Below are positions 11,531-23,259 of a stretch of DNA of 64,000 nt, piece after piece (positions within the stretch are counted from its first letter, which is position 1; the number at the start of each line of letters is the position of its first letter). The position numbers and the translations under genes were made by a program. Below the pieces are notes generated by a model. The model searched no databases. It was not told the DNA's origin and worked only from the letters and a program-made list of their open reading frames with translations. The DNA is taken from positions 744,001-808,000 of the forward strand of contig JAESUZ010002871.1 in the NCBI GenBank assembly GCA_017311185.1, written 5' to 3'. Source of the DNA: Proteles cristata cristata (lineage: Eukaryota > Chordata > Mammalia > Carnivora > Hyaenidae).

Positions 11531-12343
11531 ATGCTGGTGAGGATGTGGAGAAATGGACATCCTCCTACCCTATTGGTGGGAATATAAACTGTTGCAGCCA
11601 GTGATAGCATTGCTCAGAAACACCAAGTTCTGTCTGGTGCTCCTACTCCTTCTGGTGAGGCTGACTGGACAGAGACAGGAGCCACCTAATGTTCAGGAAT
11701 TGTTCCCAAATAAGGCTGCATACCAGATCACTTGGAGAGGGCACCCTCCTACACTGTTGGTGGGAATGTAAACTGGTGCAGTCCCTCTGGAAAACAGTGT
11801 GGAGGTTCCTCAAAAAATTAACAATAGAACTCTCTGATGACCCAGAAATAGCTGCTAGGAATTTCTCCAAGGGATACAGGAGTGCTGACGCATAGGGGCA
11901 CATGTACCCCAATATTCATAGCAGCACTCTCAACAATAGCCAAATCATGCAAAGAGCCTAAATGTCCATCAATTGATGAATGGATCAAGAAGATGTGGTT
12001 TATCTATACAATGGAATACTACATGGCAATAAGAATGAAATCTGGCCATTTGTAGCAACGTAGATGGACCTTGAGGGTGTTATGCTAAGTGAAGTCAGTC
12101 AGAGGACAGATAGCGTATGTTTACACTCATATGTAGAACAGGGGAAACTTAACAGAGGACCATGGGTGAGGAGAAGGGGAAAAATAGTTAAGGAGAGGGA
12201 GGGAGGCAAACCATAAGAGACTCCTAAATACTGAGAACAAACTGAGGGTTGATGGGGGGTGGGGGAGAGGGGGAAATGGGTGATGGGCATGGAGGGGGGT
12301 ACTTGTTGGGATGAGCACCCAATTTGACAATAAGTTATTAAAA
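11531..12343 (+). mobile_element. Carnivore L1, 3' end of ORF2 plus 3' UTR, internally duplicated
   Basis: From 11741 the text follows the L1 ORF2 end (CCTCCTACACTGTTGGTGGGAATGTAAACTGG, GGAGGTTCCTCAAAAAATTAA, GTCCATCAATTGATGAATGGAT, ACAATGGAATACTACATGGC, TTATGCTAAGTGAAGTCAGTCAGA) and then the 3' UTR (CCATAAGAGACTCCTAAATACTGAG, a G-rich block, GTTGGGATGAGCACC...AATTTGACAATAAGTTATT). A shortened copy of the first phrase already occurs at 11531-11600, with about 140 bases of unassigned sequence between. All reading frames are broken. Confidence 0.88.
12238..12302 (+). repeat. G-rich polypurine tract of the L1 3' UTR (G-quadruplex candidate)
   Basis: Several G runs of three or more (GATGGGGGGTGGGGGAGAGG, then GGGGGAAATGGGTGATGGGC and GGAGGGGGGT). 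A G-rich 3' UTR block is a known feature of mammalian L1. Confidence 0.8.
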
Positions 12344-12364
12344 AAAAGAAGAAGAAGAAGAGGC
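12339..12364 (+). repeat. A-rich / (GAA)n tail of the L1
   Basis: AAAAAAAGAAGAAGAAGAAGAGG follows the L1 3' end, the usual decayed poly-A tail. Confidence 0.85.
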
Positions 12365-12429
12365 AGAGAGAAAACAATGTAGTCAGTATTTTAAAAGACC
12401 AGGACAGTCCTGTAGCTGGCCAGAACTGT

Positions 12430-12570
12430 TTTCACTTTTTAAAATAACATATTTTTGGTTTCTTTTATTTGCTTTTCTCCCCTGTAGTCTATGTTTTGAT
12501 CTCTGAGTCCCAGTGCCTAGCAAAATGCCTAGTGTATGGTTAGTACTCCATAAACATTTCTTGAGAAGAG
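12430..12570 (+). repeat. L2 3' end fragment
   Basis: CTGAGTCCCAGTGCCTAGCAAAATGCCTAGTGTATGGTTAGTACTCCATAAACATTTCTTGAGAAG matches the L2 3' tail. Confidence 0.65.
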
Positions 12571-12699
12571 AAAAAAAAGGAAAGAAGGAGGGAGGGAAGA
12601 CAGGTAGGAAGGAAGGAGGGGTGAGTGGGTCACAGTTAAAGAGTAGGCATAGAACGGAAGGAAATGTTATCAAGATAATTTCAGGCCATGAAGAACTTT

Positions 12700-14110
12700 T
12701 GGTCTAATATTTGCTCTAAGTTTTGAACCCTGAAACCTGATTAAAATCTTTCTATAATAAAGTGAAAGTGAAAAGTGTACAATGAAATGAAATAGCTACC
12801 AGAGAAAAGAAACTGGATTTTTTTTAACAGACATGTTTATTTCCACACTTTCCAACTTACTCTAAGTCATATGCATGACTGTGATGCATTTGCTCCCTCT
12901 GAAAGATGGTGGGTTCAGGGCAGAGGGATTGCTGCCTTTGGCTTGAGATCCGCTAGCAGGAAGGACATGCACTTTATTATACATACACACATGCCATAAG
13001 GTTTGCAAATGATCTTACATTTGCTCAGTAGCCAAAAGAGGCAAAGAATGAGAATAAAAACAAATGTGTTTCAGCAACATCAAGTCCAACTTTTCCATCT
13101 TCCCCATGAGGAAAATGTATATTATGAAACTCTAGGACTCTCACAACCTCACCCCATACAACCCTGGAGCTGGGAATTTATGAATTATTTTGGCTAGAGA
13201 CAAAAGTTCTTCAATCCGCCCATATCACCCAGATGTCCGTTGCAAGATGGGGGCCTGGAGAATAACAACATTTTTCTTTAAAACCATTTGTATTAAGAGC
13301 AGCTTTGTTCCTCTTCCTATCTGGCAGCAAAATGGGTTTTGCCTGCATATGTGGAGGAGAAAAGCTCTCTGTCTCAGGGTCACACATTCAATTTTAGAGT
13401 TGAAGGGCACCTTAGACATTCATCGAATATAAATATTTTTTGAACACCTATTCTGTTCCAGGCACTGCCCACTTGACATCATGGAAGAGCAAATTAAATC
13501 CCAGGAAAACTGAAAACCCAGTCCAGTGTCACCTAGCTAGAAAATAATGGAGCCAAGATTCAAAATTAGTAGTTTGATATAAAAAAATAAAAGGGATAGT
13601 CCAAAAATAGGTTAAAGGCTCTGTTAGAGACAGTGAAACACAATGTTATGAGAGCCAGGTTCCCAAACGTGTGACTCTCTTACTAGGAAAAGATCCCAAT
13701 CTTGACCTGTGAGTCTACCTCAAAACCCAGAGGTAGGGATTGGTTATGCAGCTATTTAAGGTTGACATATGTAGTTATGGGTTTCAGCTGATGATCACAC
13801 ATGACTATGATGTTACTTAGCATTCTATACTTATTCTTTCTGCCTCCAGGTAAAGCATCCTTCCCCCAATGTATGCAATTCTGGTATCCCTTATTTTTAG
13901 CTCTTTATATTAGGTGTCCCTTTAATTTCTGTTAATCTCTTTCCCTTCTCCTTTATCATTCGCTCCCTCCTCCTTCCTTCCCACCACCCCCTTCTCCTCC
14001 AGTGGTGGAAACTAAGCGAAAGAGTTAGGGTTAAATAAACTCCTCTCCACTATTGCACGAATTGGGCCCAAATAGAGAAAAATAACAGATCTCAAGTACT
14101 ATTAGGAAGC
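12700..14110. other. Intron 2 DNA, mostly unassigned
   Basis: Apart from the short L2/MIR-like relic inside it, no repeat or gene is recognised. The CT-rich part at about 13840-14000 is low complexity. Confidence 0.4.
13415..13575 (-). repeat. L2/MIR-like relic
   Basis: ATATTTTTTGAACACCTATTCTGTTCCAGGCACTGCCC and GTGTCACCTAGCTAGAAAATAATGGAGCCAAGATTCAAAATT resemble reversed L2 or MIR pieces. Too short to separate. Confidence 0.5.
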
Positions 14111-14148
14111 TTTTCTTTTTATTTTCTTTCTTTCTTTCTTTCTTTTTT
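14111..14148 (+). repeat. (CTTT)n simple repeat
   Basis: TTTTCTTTTTATTTTCTTTC followed by further CTTT units. Confidence 0.9.
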
Positions 14149-14220
14149 AATGGGGAGAGGTATAATGATAATGCTGAATTGAAGGTAGAAAGTTAAACTC
14201 CACTCAATGGATAAGAAATC

Positions 14221-14412
14221 TGGAGCATCTGAGTGGCTCAGGTCATGACCTCAAGGTCCTGGATTCAAGCCCTGTGACGGGCTCTGTGCTGACAGCTCAG
14301 AGCCTGGAGCCTGCCTCGAATCCTAGGTCTTCCTCTCTCTCCCCCTCCCCTGCTCATGCTGTCTCTCTCTCTCTCTCTTTCAAAAATAAATAAATACTTT
14401 AAAAAATAAATT
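14221..14412 (+). mobile_element. Felid CAN-SINE with an internal deletion
   Basis: TGGAGCATCTGAGTGGCTCAGGTCATGACC: the head runs straight into the GGTCATGA block, so about 30 bases of the tRNA-like part, normally GTTGGTTAAGCATCTGACTT-like, are missing. The rest is typical (CTCTGTGCTGACAGCTCAGAGCC, CT-rich stretch, AAAAATAAATAAATA tail). No clear target-site duplication. Confidence 0.93.
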
Positions 14413-14871
14413 TAATGAATGTGAAGGGAGGTGGGTCCCAGAGAATTTGCATAAAATATCCCAGTCACTGGGCATTAACTTAGTCATTCCCTAACAACCT
14501 GGAGGCATATTAAAAGGTCAGACTTGTAAGCTTAATAATGGAATGGAAGAAAATTTCAGAATTAACTTAGTCTGTTCATCAATGCAGGCAAGGCTGACCT
14601 TGGCTATACTATACAATTGTATAACTACTCAGCAAAGTTATTCCTTTAGCTCACAGTAGTACAGGGACAATCACCACTTTGACAACTGGACATGGTGGTG
14701 ACCAGGGCTTTCCTCCCATGCTTAGATTGGGTCACTTCACAGAAATTGAGTGGGGAATTGAAACATAAACAAATCTCTTTTACCAGAAAATTCCTTCTTT
14801 TCTTTATTACCCTAACTTCCAAAATCCCAGAGAGCTGAATCATTCCACTATCATCTCCTTAATATAGCAGC

Positions 14872-15388
14872 AAGTTTTTTTAAATTTATTTTTAAATTTA
14901 CATCCAAGTTAGTTAGCATATAGAGCAATAATGATTTCAGGAGTAGATTCATTGATTCATCCCCTACATATAACACCCAGTGCTCATCCCAAAAAGTGTC
15001 TTCCTTAATGCCTCTTGTCCATTTTAGCCCACCACCTACCCACTACCCCTCCAGCAACCTTCAGTTTGTTCTCTCTATTTAAGAGTCTCTTATGTTTTGT
15101 CCCCTCCTTATTTTTATATTATTTTTGCTTCCTTCCTTTATGATCATCTATTTTGTGTCTTCAATTCCTCATATGAGTGAAGTCATATGGTATTTTTCTT
15201 TCTCTGACTAATTTCACTGATCATAATAGCCTCTAGTACCATCCACGTAGTTGCAAATGGCAAGATTTCATTTTTTTGACTGCTGATATTCCATTGTATA
15301 TATACCACATCTTTTTTATCCATTCATCTGTCAATGGACATTTAGGCTCTTTCCATACTTTGGCTATTGTTGATAGTGAATACAGCAG
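14872..15388 (-). mobile_element. Carnivore L1 3' end, minus orientation
   Basis: The plus strand reads the reversed L1 3' UTR and ORF2 end: CAAGTTAGTTAGCATATAGAG, GATTTCAGGAGTAGATTCATTGATTCATC, ATATAACACCCAGTGCTCATCCC, AACCTTCAGTTTGTTCTCTC, CCATCCACGTAGTTGCAAATGGCAAGATTTCATT, TCTTTCCATACTTTGGCTATTGTTGATAG. It is 5' truncated at about 15388. No open frame. Confidence 0.92.
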
Positions 15389-15389
15389 C

Positions 15390-15497
15390 AGTTTTAACAC
15401 TGGTTATACATTAAAATTATTTGTAGACCTGTTAAAAATGTATTGATATCAGAGTTCCACCCTAGAGATTTGCATTTAATTGGCTTTCAGTGAGGCC
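15390..15497. repeat. MER5-like hAT DNA transposon relic
   Basis: AAATTATTTGTAGACCTGTTAAAAATG...ATATCAGAGTTCCACCCTAGAGATTTGCATTTAATTGG resembles MER5-type non-autonomous elements. Orientation is uncertain because these elements are nearly palindromic. Confidence 0.55.
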
Positions 15498-15498
15498 T

Positions 15499-15522
15499 GT
15501 GTGTGTGTGTGTGTGTGTGTGT
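15499..15522 (+). repeat. (GT)n microsatellite
   Basis: About 12 GT units following the MER5-like piece. Confidence 0.95.
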
Positions 15523-15597
15523 ACGCTTAGTTATACTTAGCAACTTGCCTGATACATGGTAGATGTCCAATATATATTTTTAAATGAATGAATGAAA

Positions 15598-15960
15598 ATT
15601 GATGAGATTCACCCTTAGAAGGTTATATGTTTCTAAGAATTTACCCATTTCTTTTAGGTTATCCAATTTATTGGTATAATTGTTCATTATAGTTCCTTAT
15701 GGTCCTTTCGATTTCTGAGGTATCCATTGTAGTGTCTTCTTGTTCATTTATGGTTTTATTTTCATCTCTTCTCTTTTTATTTCTTAGTCTAGCCAAGCAT
15801 TTGTTGATTTTGTATACCTTTTAAAAAAAAAAAGACCCAACTCCTCATTTAGTTGAAATCTTTTCTATTGTTTTTCTAACCTCTATTTGATTCAGTTTTG
15901 TTTTAATCTTTATTATTTCCTTTTTTTCAGATAACCTTGACTTGTTCTTCTTTTTCTAGT
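15598..15960 (-). mobile_element. L1 ORF2 fragment, inverted 5' part of the next element
   Basis: The plus strand reads the reverse complement of L1 ORF2 just before the reverse transcriptase start: TTACCCATTTCTTTTAGGTTATCCAATTTATTGG, then the reversed AAAGACCCAACTCCTCATTT and AAATCTTTATTATTTCC phrases. It meets the plus-oriented ORF2 piece exactly at about 15960. In the undisturbed L1 the two pieces would be near neighbours, so this is a 5' inversion rather than a second L1. Confidence 0.85.
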
Positions 15961-18900
15961 TTAGACCAATAACAAATAAGAAGGTTGAATCAATAATTTA
16001 AATACCTCCCAAGAAAGAAAAGCGGGGACCTAATGGTTTCACTGGTGACTTCTATTAAACACTTGAAAAACAGTAATGCCAAGCAATGGGGCACCTGGAT
16101 GGCTCAATTGGTTAAGTGTCCAATTTCAGCTCGGGTCATGATCTCATGGTTTGTGAGTTCAAGCCCCACATCAGGCTCTGTGCTGACAGCTCAGAGCCTG
16201 TAGGTTGCTTCCAATTCTGTGTTCCCTCTGTCTCTGCCCAACCCTCCCTCCCCTCCCCATATGCACTCTGTCTCTTTCTCTCTCAAAAATAAATAAACAT
16301 TAAAAATGTTTTTAAATAAATAAATAAATAATAGTAATATCAATCCCTCTAAAACTCTTCCAAAAAATAGAAGAGAGAACAGTTCCAAATGAATCTTATG
16401 TATTGCTCTGAAACCACAGCCAGACAAACAAATACACTGCAAGAAAACTATAGGCCAAATACCCCTAGTGAACACAGTTGCAAAAATCATCAATACGATT
16501 GTACCCAAGTTGATTCAACATTACGAGGATTATACATCATGACCAAGTAGGACTTATCTGCGAAATGTAAGGATGGTACAGCATATGCAAATCAATCAAA
16601 GTCATATACCACATTGACAGAACCAAAGATAAAAACCACATGATGAGCTCAACAGATGCAGGAAAAGGAGTGGAAAAAATTCAATCTGTTCATGATTTAA
16701 AAAACACTTTTAAACATAGGTATAAAAGGAACTTAACCTCGACACAATGAAGGTCATAGCTGAATAACCACAGCTAACATCATCATTACTGGGGAGAAAC
16801 TGAAAGCTTTTCCTCTAAGATCCTATATAAGCAAGAATCCTCATTCTCACTACTTCTATTTAATACAGTACCGAAAGTCCTAGTTGAAGCAATTAGACAA
16901 GAAATAAAAGGCACCCAAGTTAAACTGGAAAAGAAGAAATAAAATTATCTTTGCAGATGACATGATCATATATGTAGAAAAATTTAGAGATTCAACAACA
17001 ACAACAAACCGTTAGAACTAATAAACAAATTCAAAAGTTTCAGGATACAAAATCAATATATAAAAATTGGTGGCTTTTCTACACATTAACAAACTATCTT
17101 AAAAGGAAATTAAGAAAATTCCACTTATAATTGCATCAAAAATAATAAAATACTTAGGAATAAACTTAACCAGTTAGGTGAAAGTCTTATACCCTGAAAA
17201 CTATAAAGCAATGATGAAGGAAATTAAAGAAGACACAGATAAATGGAAAGATAACCCATACTCACAGATTGGAAGAATTAATATTTTTAAAATGTCCATA
17301 ATATCCAAAGTGGTCTATAGAATCAACACACTCCATATCAAAATTCCAATGGCATTCTTTACAGAAATAGAGACACAATCCTAAAATTTATGTGGAACTT
17401 CAAAAGACCCCAAATAGCCAATGAAATCCTAAGAAAAAAGAACAAAGCTAAAGGCATCACACTTCCTGATTTCAAACTATATGGCAAAGTTATAGTAATC
17501 AAAGCAATACAGTATTACATAAAACCAGACATTTAAACCAATGGAGCAAAACAAAGAGCTCAGAAATATACCCACACATATATGGTCAACTAATCTTTGA
17601 CAAGAATGCCACAATGGTGAACTCACAATGAGAATGAAAAGATACTCTCTTGAATAAATGGCGTTAGGAAAACTGGTTATCCACATGCACAAGAATGAAA
17701 TTGGACCCTTATTCTCACAGTGAATAAAAAACTGAACTCAAAATGGATGAAAGACTTAAATGTAAGACCTGGAACTATAAAATTTCTAGAAGAAAAGAGG
17801 GGAAAAGCTTCTTGACATTGGTGTTGGCAATGATTTTTGTCCATGACACCAAAACTGCCTATAACAAAAGCAAAAATAGGTAGGTGGGACTAGATGAAAC
17901 TAAAAATCTTCTGCGTAATCAACAAAGTTAAAAGGCAATCTACAGGACTGGAGAAGTTGTTTGCAAACCATATACCTGATAAAGGGTTAATATCCAAAAT
18001 ATATTAGAGACTCGTACAACTTAATTGTAAAAAAATAAATAATCCAATTAAAAAACTGGCAAAGAGCCTGAAAAGACATTTCTTAAGAGGAGATATGCAA
18101 ACGGCCAACAGGTCCATGAAAAGGTGCCCAACATCACCAAACATCAGGGAAATGAAAATCAAAGCCACAATGAGGTATCAGCTCATACCTGTTAGAATGG
18201 CTATCATTGAAAAGACAAAAGTAACAAGTGTTAGCAAGGACATAAAGAAAAGGGAGCCTTTGTATACAGTTAGTAGGAACAGAAAATGGTAAAGCTATTA
18301 TAGAACAGTATGGAGGTCCTCAAAAAATGAGAAATATAACTTCTATATGATCCAGCAATATCAATTCTGAGTATATATATATTCAAAGGAAATAAAATCT
18401 GGATTTTGAAAAGATATCTGCACCCATTTTCACTGCAGCATTATTCATAATAGTAAAGACATGGGAACAATTAAATATCCACAGACAGAGGAATGGGTGA
18501 AGAAAATGTAGTATATACATACAATGGAAAATTATTTAGTCTTAACAGGAGGGAAGTCCTGCCATTTGTGACAACATGGAAGAATCTGGTGGACATTATG
18601 CTAAGTGAAATAAGCCAGACACAAAAAGACAAGCACTGAATGATCTCACTTATAAGTGTAATCTAAAATAGTTCAAGTTATAAAAGCAGAGAGTAGGTAT
18701 AATGGTGCTTTGCCAGGATCAGGAGAGAAGGGGAAATGAGGAGATGTTGGTCAAAGGGTACAAAGTTCCTGTTATGCAAGATGAATCACTTTGGAACACC
18801 TAATGTACCATATGGTGATGATAGCTAACAATACTGTATTGTATACTTGAAAGTTGAAACAGGGTATCTCTTAAATCTTCTCAACACATATGCACCAGTA

Positions 18901-19050
18901 TGTAATGTAAGTGTGCTGGATAAGTTATTTAGATTCATGGTAGTGATCTTTTCAAAATATATAAACACATTGAAACATTAAGTTGTATACCTTAAATATA
19001 TGTAGTTTATACATGTCACAAATATCTCAATAAAGCAGCTGAAAAAAAAA
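15961..19050 (+). mobile_element. Old mammalian L1 (L1MA/L1M type): ORF2 C-terminal two thirds and 3' UTR
   Basis: Starts at GACCAATAACAAATAAGAAGGTTGAATC (reverse transcriptase start) and runs co-linearly through TTTGCAGATGACATGATC (the reverse transcriptase FADDM catalytic motif, 16950-16967), CCTAGGAATAAA-like and TGGAAAGATAACCCATACTC, GGCATCACACTTCCTGATTTCAAACTATA, CAAGTGTTAGCAAGGACAT, CATTATGCTAAGTGAAATAAGCCAGA and the 3' UTR, ending AATAAAGCAGCTG plus a poly-A at 19040-19053. Many stops and frameshifts; the longest leftover frame is 17178-17384. A SINE sits at 16088-16325. It is inactive. Confidence 0.92.
16088..16325 (+). mobile_element. Felid CAN-SINE nested in the L1
   Basis: GGGGCACCTGGATGGCTCAATTGG head, TGATCTCATGGTTTGTGAGTTCAAGCCCC, CTCTGTGCTGACAGCTCAGAGCC, CT-rich stretch and an AAATAAATAAAC...(TAAA)n tail. 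L1 text stops at AACAGTAATGCCAA and resumes at AATAGTAATATCAAT, the decayed duplicate of the target site. This dates the SINE after the L1. Confidence 0.97.
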
Positions 19051-22000
19051 AAAAGAAAATTGAGGAGAAATAGACTTCACAAGGGCTGATAAATAAGCCA
19101 AATAAAGAATTTTTAAATAAACAGAAAAAGACAGCCAAGAATTACAAATTCCCAATATGGCTAGTAAAGGTTATTAACACCAAACACATTTTCAATCATT
19201 TTTTTATTCTAATAAACAGGTTTATGGGATAAAACAGACCATAAATTGGTTATAAACATTCATTCTTTGGACTTAATGTATTCTCCTCCTGAAAGAAGAT
19301 CAGAGCTAAGGGGTGGTGGGGGGGAGGAACACATCCCTCTAAGATATATGACCAGGACTATTAGAAGTCCTGGTAATACATTTGGATTACGCTTTAACCC
19401 AGGAAGTAAAAGGAAGGCAACCACAAACTCTTAAACATCCTAAAATGTGAAATCTTTCCTAACACAATGAAAAGACCTCCTCATATAAATGGCAGAGTAG
19501 TCAGACCCATTCTGAACCTATATAGCTTTCTTTTAAACAAAAACTCAAGCATTTCCAATGAAAACAAGACTGATAACATATAACACTAGATGAAGAATAA
19601 CAGATAAATCTTGCTTTGGGGCTCATTTTAGCTGAAAGTTCTAAAATGTCTTAAAACAAGTCCTGTGAAATTTAATTGGATGTTATGATAGAGATGAAAT
19701 GACTTTAAAGGAAAAATATATTTGTTTAAGAAACCAAATCTTAATGTTAAAATTTTTCTTTTGGTATTTGTTATTATATGGTGTAGAAATTACTTGTTAA
19801 CTAAAGCTTATATTGCTGCAAGTATCAATATTTTTATGGGAGAAAAACTGTTTGCAATAAAAAAAAATCTGAGGAGTTAGCTTAATTTCACTTAGCACAA
19901 TTATTATGAAATGACAAGTTTGAATGATCTTTCCCATTACTGTGAGATAAGACTCCTTGAGGATGTTTGTTTTCATTTTTCTGTATTTATATTGACAACA
20001 TGCTGGCAGCCATATCCCTTTGGAACAATATTATAATCTTTTTTTGGACACCTCCACAGTGTGATGATTTTATCTCTTGTTCATCTAATAATTTTATTCA
20101 GCTCCAAAAAATTGTATACATCTAAAAATGCAATACAAAATTTATTAACTTTAAAAATGCTTTTGTCCTCTGTAAGTAAGCCTTTTTTTTTCTATTTGAT
20201 TACATATAAGTTTGACAATTGGGATTTAACAAAATATTCTTACTTTTAATGTCCTAATCATTAATCCATACTATTTATTGGTCTGGAGATTAATTTAGCA
20301 TTTCAGAAGGTTAAAAATGTCACAAAAGACCTTTAAGTCTTCTTCAGGCACCAATATAAAGGTTGACACCACACTTAAGAGCATCCAGCTATCTGAATCA
20401 TTGCCATTTCAAATGAACTGCACTTTACCCCTTTGACCTTGATTTTGGCATAGACCTAATACAGTGGTACATATGACGTTATGCACAGTATTCTTAAGTG
20501 CCTTATGCATCTGGAACTCCTTATGGGAAAAGTTAAATTAACTGGCTGAAGACAAAGCTAGAGCTCTCAGAGACAGATCTTTAGTATCAAATTTAAAACT
20601 ATATGCTTAAGTAATTTAGGTTGAAGGAGGATAGTTTCCACTAAACAACACACAATACTAGATAAATGAGAAAAACACATTTATTAAAAATATTACTTCA
20701 GGGTAACTAATGGGGGACATGAAGGATTGGACAGAAGCACCAGCTTCTCAAGGAAGTTGGTACACTGTTTAATTCACTTGAAATAAAGAGCCATCATTAT
20801 CAGAGTTATTCAATGAAATCTAACATAATCTTACAGAAGTTAGTAAATGTTGCAGAAAAAAGTTTATATGGTGTCTTTCCTTATTGCTCAAACCAGAGTT
20901 GCAAGTAAAGGCAGTTATCAATACTCTAATATCAGAAAGTGGGAAAATTAAGCACTGCTTACTTTCTGTGAGCCTAGAAAAAAGATGGGGGAGAAGGCAA
21001 AGGAAGGATTCTGTTTAGTATCTCCCTTGGTCAGGGCATTGTCTCAAGCATCAAGCACTGCCAGTGAGAAAGATGGGTTTTATATTTAATGCTTATTTAT
21101 ATTTTCACTGTGCTTTCCCTCCACTGATTTTTATTTTCCTGCACTCTTCAACAGATCACTCGGAGACGTTCTCAAACTTGTAAAGTTAACCAAGCCTCTT
21201 CCCAATCTCCCCATCCATCACAGAACATAATGAACTCCAGAAGCTGAGTAGTTGTCACTTATTCCATAAAATCTGTGTATTTTAGCTCCTTTGACAGTTC
21301 TATCATATTTGGAATAGAGTAATTATTAGCTGATAGACTTTAAAATATCAGAGCTAATGTGAGACCAGGCCTGGAAAAACAGTCTGGCAAAGGAAGTCAG
21401 CAGGTCAATGGGATTTATTGAGGCTGAATTTGAGTGCTTACTGGTAGACTAAAACACACATTCTATTTACTTGTTGGGCCTTTAAGGACATATACATTCA
21501 TAACTTGTGATCTTTCTCGAGTGTATAACATGACCACATTAAATTCAGATGTTTAGATGTGGAGATGAGAGAAAACCCATTAAGTTCATTAGCTATTAAA
21601 AAATGAATAAGATGGCCACAGTTGACAACTCATGGTAGGCTGGTGGCCCTGCCCCTTTCCCCATTGTTTTAGCTTTTTATCTAGCCCAGTATGAGTTTAC
21701 TTAATGTATTTTTTCAATATTTGAAAGTCAAATAGGGACTTAAAGTCTATATGTTTATATTTTTAGAATTTACATTTTACTTTTCCAATTCATTATGAGT
21801 AGATGATGAATGATATCCTCTATAGTGTCTTAATAAAATCCTAACAATGGGAGCTTTAATTTACCAGGTGACAAAACTGGTAAGTGTAAATTTCACACAA
21901 CTGATGTTACGTGATGCTCTGATATATTTGATGCTTCGCCGAATGACAGGGTTCTACCTGTGATTGTAATTCACCCCTTAAGTTGCTTGTCAGTCTCTTA

Positions 22001-22690
22001 CTCTGTACAAGATTCTCAGAATGTAGAGTTCACATCAATGAGCCACTATGAAGGTTCCCATACAGTCCTTACCAGCTTCGTGACTGACATATTTTGGCTC
22101 ACTCCTATAGCATATTCAAGCCTAGTAATTTGAGAAAACAGCACAATAGGAACATTTCAAATTTGTACATTTTGGCTTTATTGATGTGTGTTCGTTATCA
22201 GTTACATCTTGTAGTGCTATCACCATGTAGTATCATGTAATGCAGATATAGGAAGTGTTTGATATTTGAGTCTAAGAGAAGAGGTGAATCATAAAAATGA
22301 AAGGTCTAGTTTTTTTCTATTCAGCTCAGGGATCTAGTTTGTTATGAGGCTGGTCTCCAAAGATGATAAACAAACTTGCTAGTGGATACAAGCCAATAGC
22401 TCCATCTTCTGAATAGACCCAAACACTGGAATGGCTAAATAACAGGATTGATCTGGTTTCTTGCAAGATATGCCCATTGGCTAGGTTTCCCAGGGTACAT
22501 CATTTCCACTGGGATCTGCCTGGAACCAAAATGGTCTCTAGTTAGCAATGGATTCAGTGAAGGAAAATCTATCTGTCAGACCATGTTCAGGCCTGGCGGA
22601 CATAGAAAAGAGTAAGACTTGGATCCTGATTTCAAGAAATTCTCCCATTAGAGTAAGCTGACATTTTTCTGAACCTATATCTCACCACTT
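19050..22690. other. Intron 2 DNA, mostly unassigned
   Basis: About 3.6 kb of AT-rich sequence between the large L1 and the GATA-type repeat. No SINE, L1, L2 or MIR hallmark is clear and no gene-like frame is seen. Candidate single-copy intron DNA. Confidence 0.4.
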
Positions 22691-22729
22691 TGTGCTGTTT
22701 GTTTATGAAAAGTCTAGAATAATTAGCAG

Positions 22730-22985
22730 ATATATCTATTGATAGATAGATGTAGACATATAGATACTTCCTTCTTCTGTTCATGTTTTATAATATTTTG
22801 ATCAAACCAGCAGATCTAACATCTATCGATTATCTACCTATCTATAAATAGATGTAGATGTAGCTATAGATATTTATAGATATCTATCTATAGATAGACA
22901 TGTAGATGTAGCTATAGATATTTCCTTCTTCTGTGTTTCATAATATATAGTAATCTTGATCAAACCTCCTACTTTTCACATGTAA
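22730..22985 (+). repeat. GATA/TAGA-rich simple repeat with a duplicated unit of about 154 bp
   Basis: Runs of GATAGATAGATGTAGACATA, CTATCTATAAATAGATGTAG and TAGATATCTATCTATAGATAG. The flank CCTTCTTCTGT...TTTTATAATAT...TTGATCAAACC occurs twice, at about 22770-22806 and 22924-22968, on either side of the repeat, showing a segmental tandem duplication followed by repeat growth. Confidence 0.88.
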
Positions 22986-23024
22986 CACTTTTCACTGTCA
23001 AAAATCTCATTAAAAATGTTATTT

Positions 23025-23240
23025 GGAGCACCTGGGTGGCTTAGTCGGTTGAGCGTCTGACTTTCGCTTAGGTCATGATCTTGCGGTTCATGGGTTCGAG
23101 CCCCGCGTCGGGCTCTGTGCTGACTGCCAGCTCAGAGCCTGGAGCCTGTTTCATAGTCTGTGACTCCCTCTCTCTCTGACCCTCCCCTGCTCACGCTCTC
23201 TCTCTCTCTCTCTCCTAGAAATAAATAAAAGTATTTTAAA
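23025..23240 (+). mobile_element. Felid CAN-SINE, CTAGAAATAAAT subfamily
   Basis: GGAGCACCTGGGTGGCTTAG head, GGGTTCGAGCCCCGCGTCGG (intact-looking B box), CTGTGCTGACTGCCAGCTCAG, CTGACCCTCCCCTGCTCACG, CTCCTAGAAATAAATAAA tail. A target-site duplication of about AAAATGTTATT / AAAATATTGTTATT is visible at 23011-23024 and 23240-23253. Confidence 0.97.
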
Positions 23241-23259
23241 AAATATTGTTATTGAACTT

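Noticed and set aside
12344..12362. (GAA)n as an expansion-prone trinucleotide repeat.
   Set aside because: Only about four or five units, part of a normal L1 tail.
17178..17384. 68-codon frame with residues like [21 protein letters not shown].
   Set aside because: It is a leftover of L1 ORF2 inside the element at 15961-19050, not a gene.
23025..23100. tRNA-like head with good A and B boxes.
   Set aside because: It is the tRNA-Lys-derived head of a SINE, with a SINE body, tail and target-site duplication; the same holds for the other copies.
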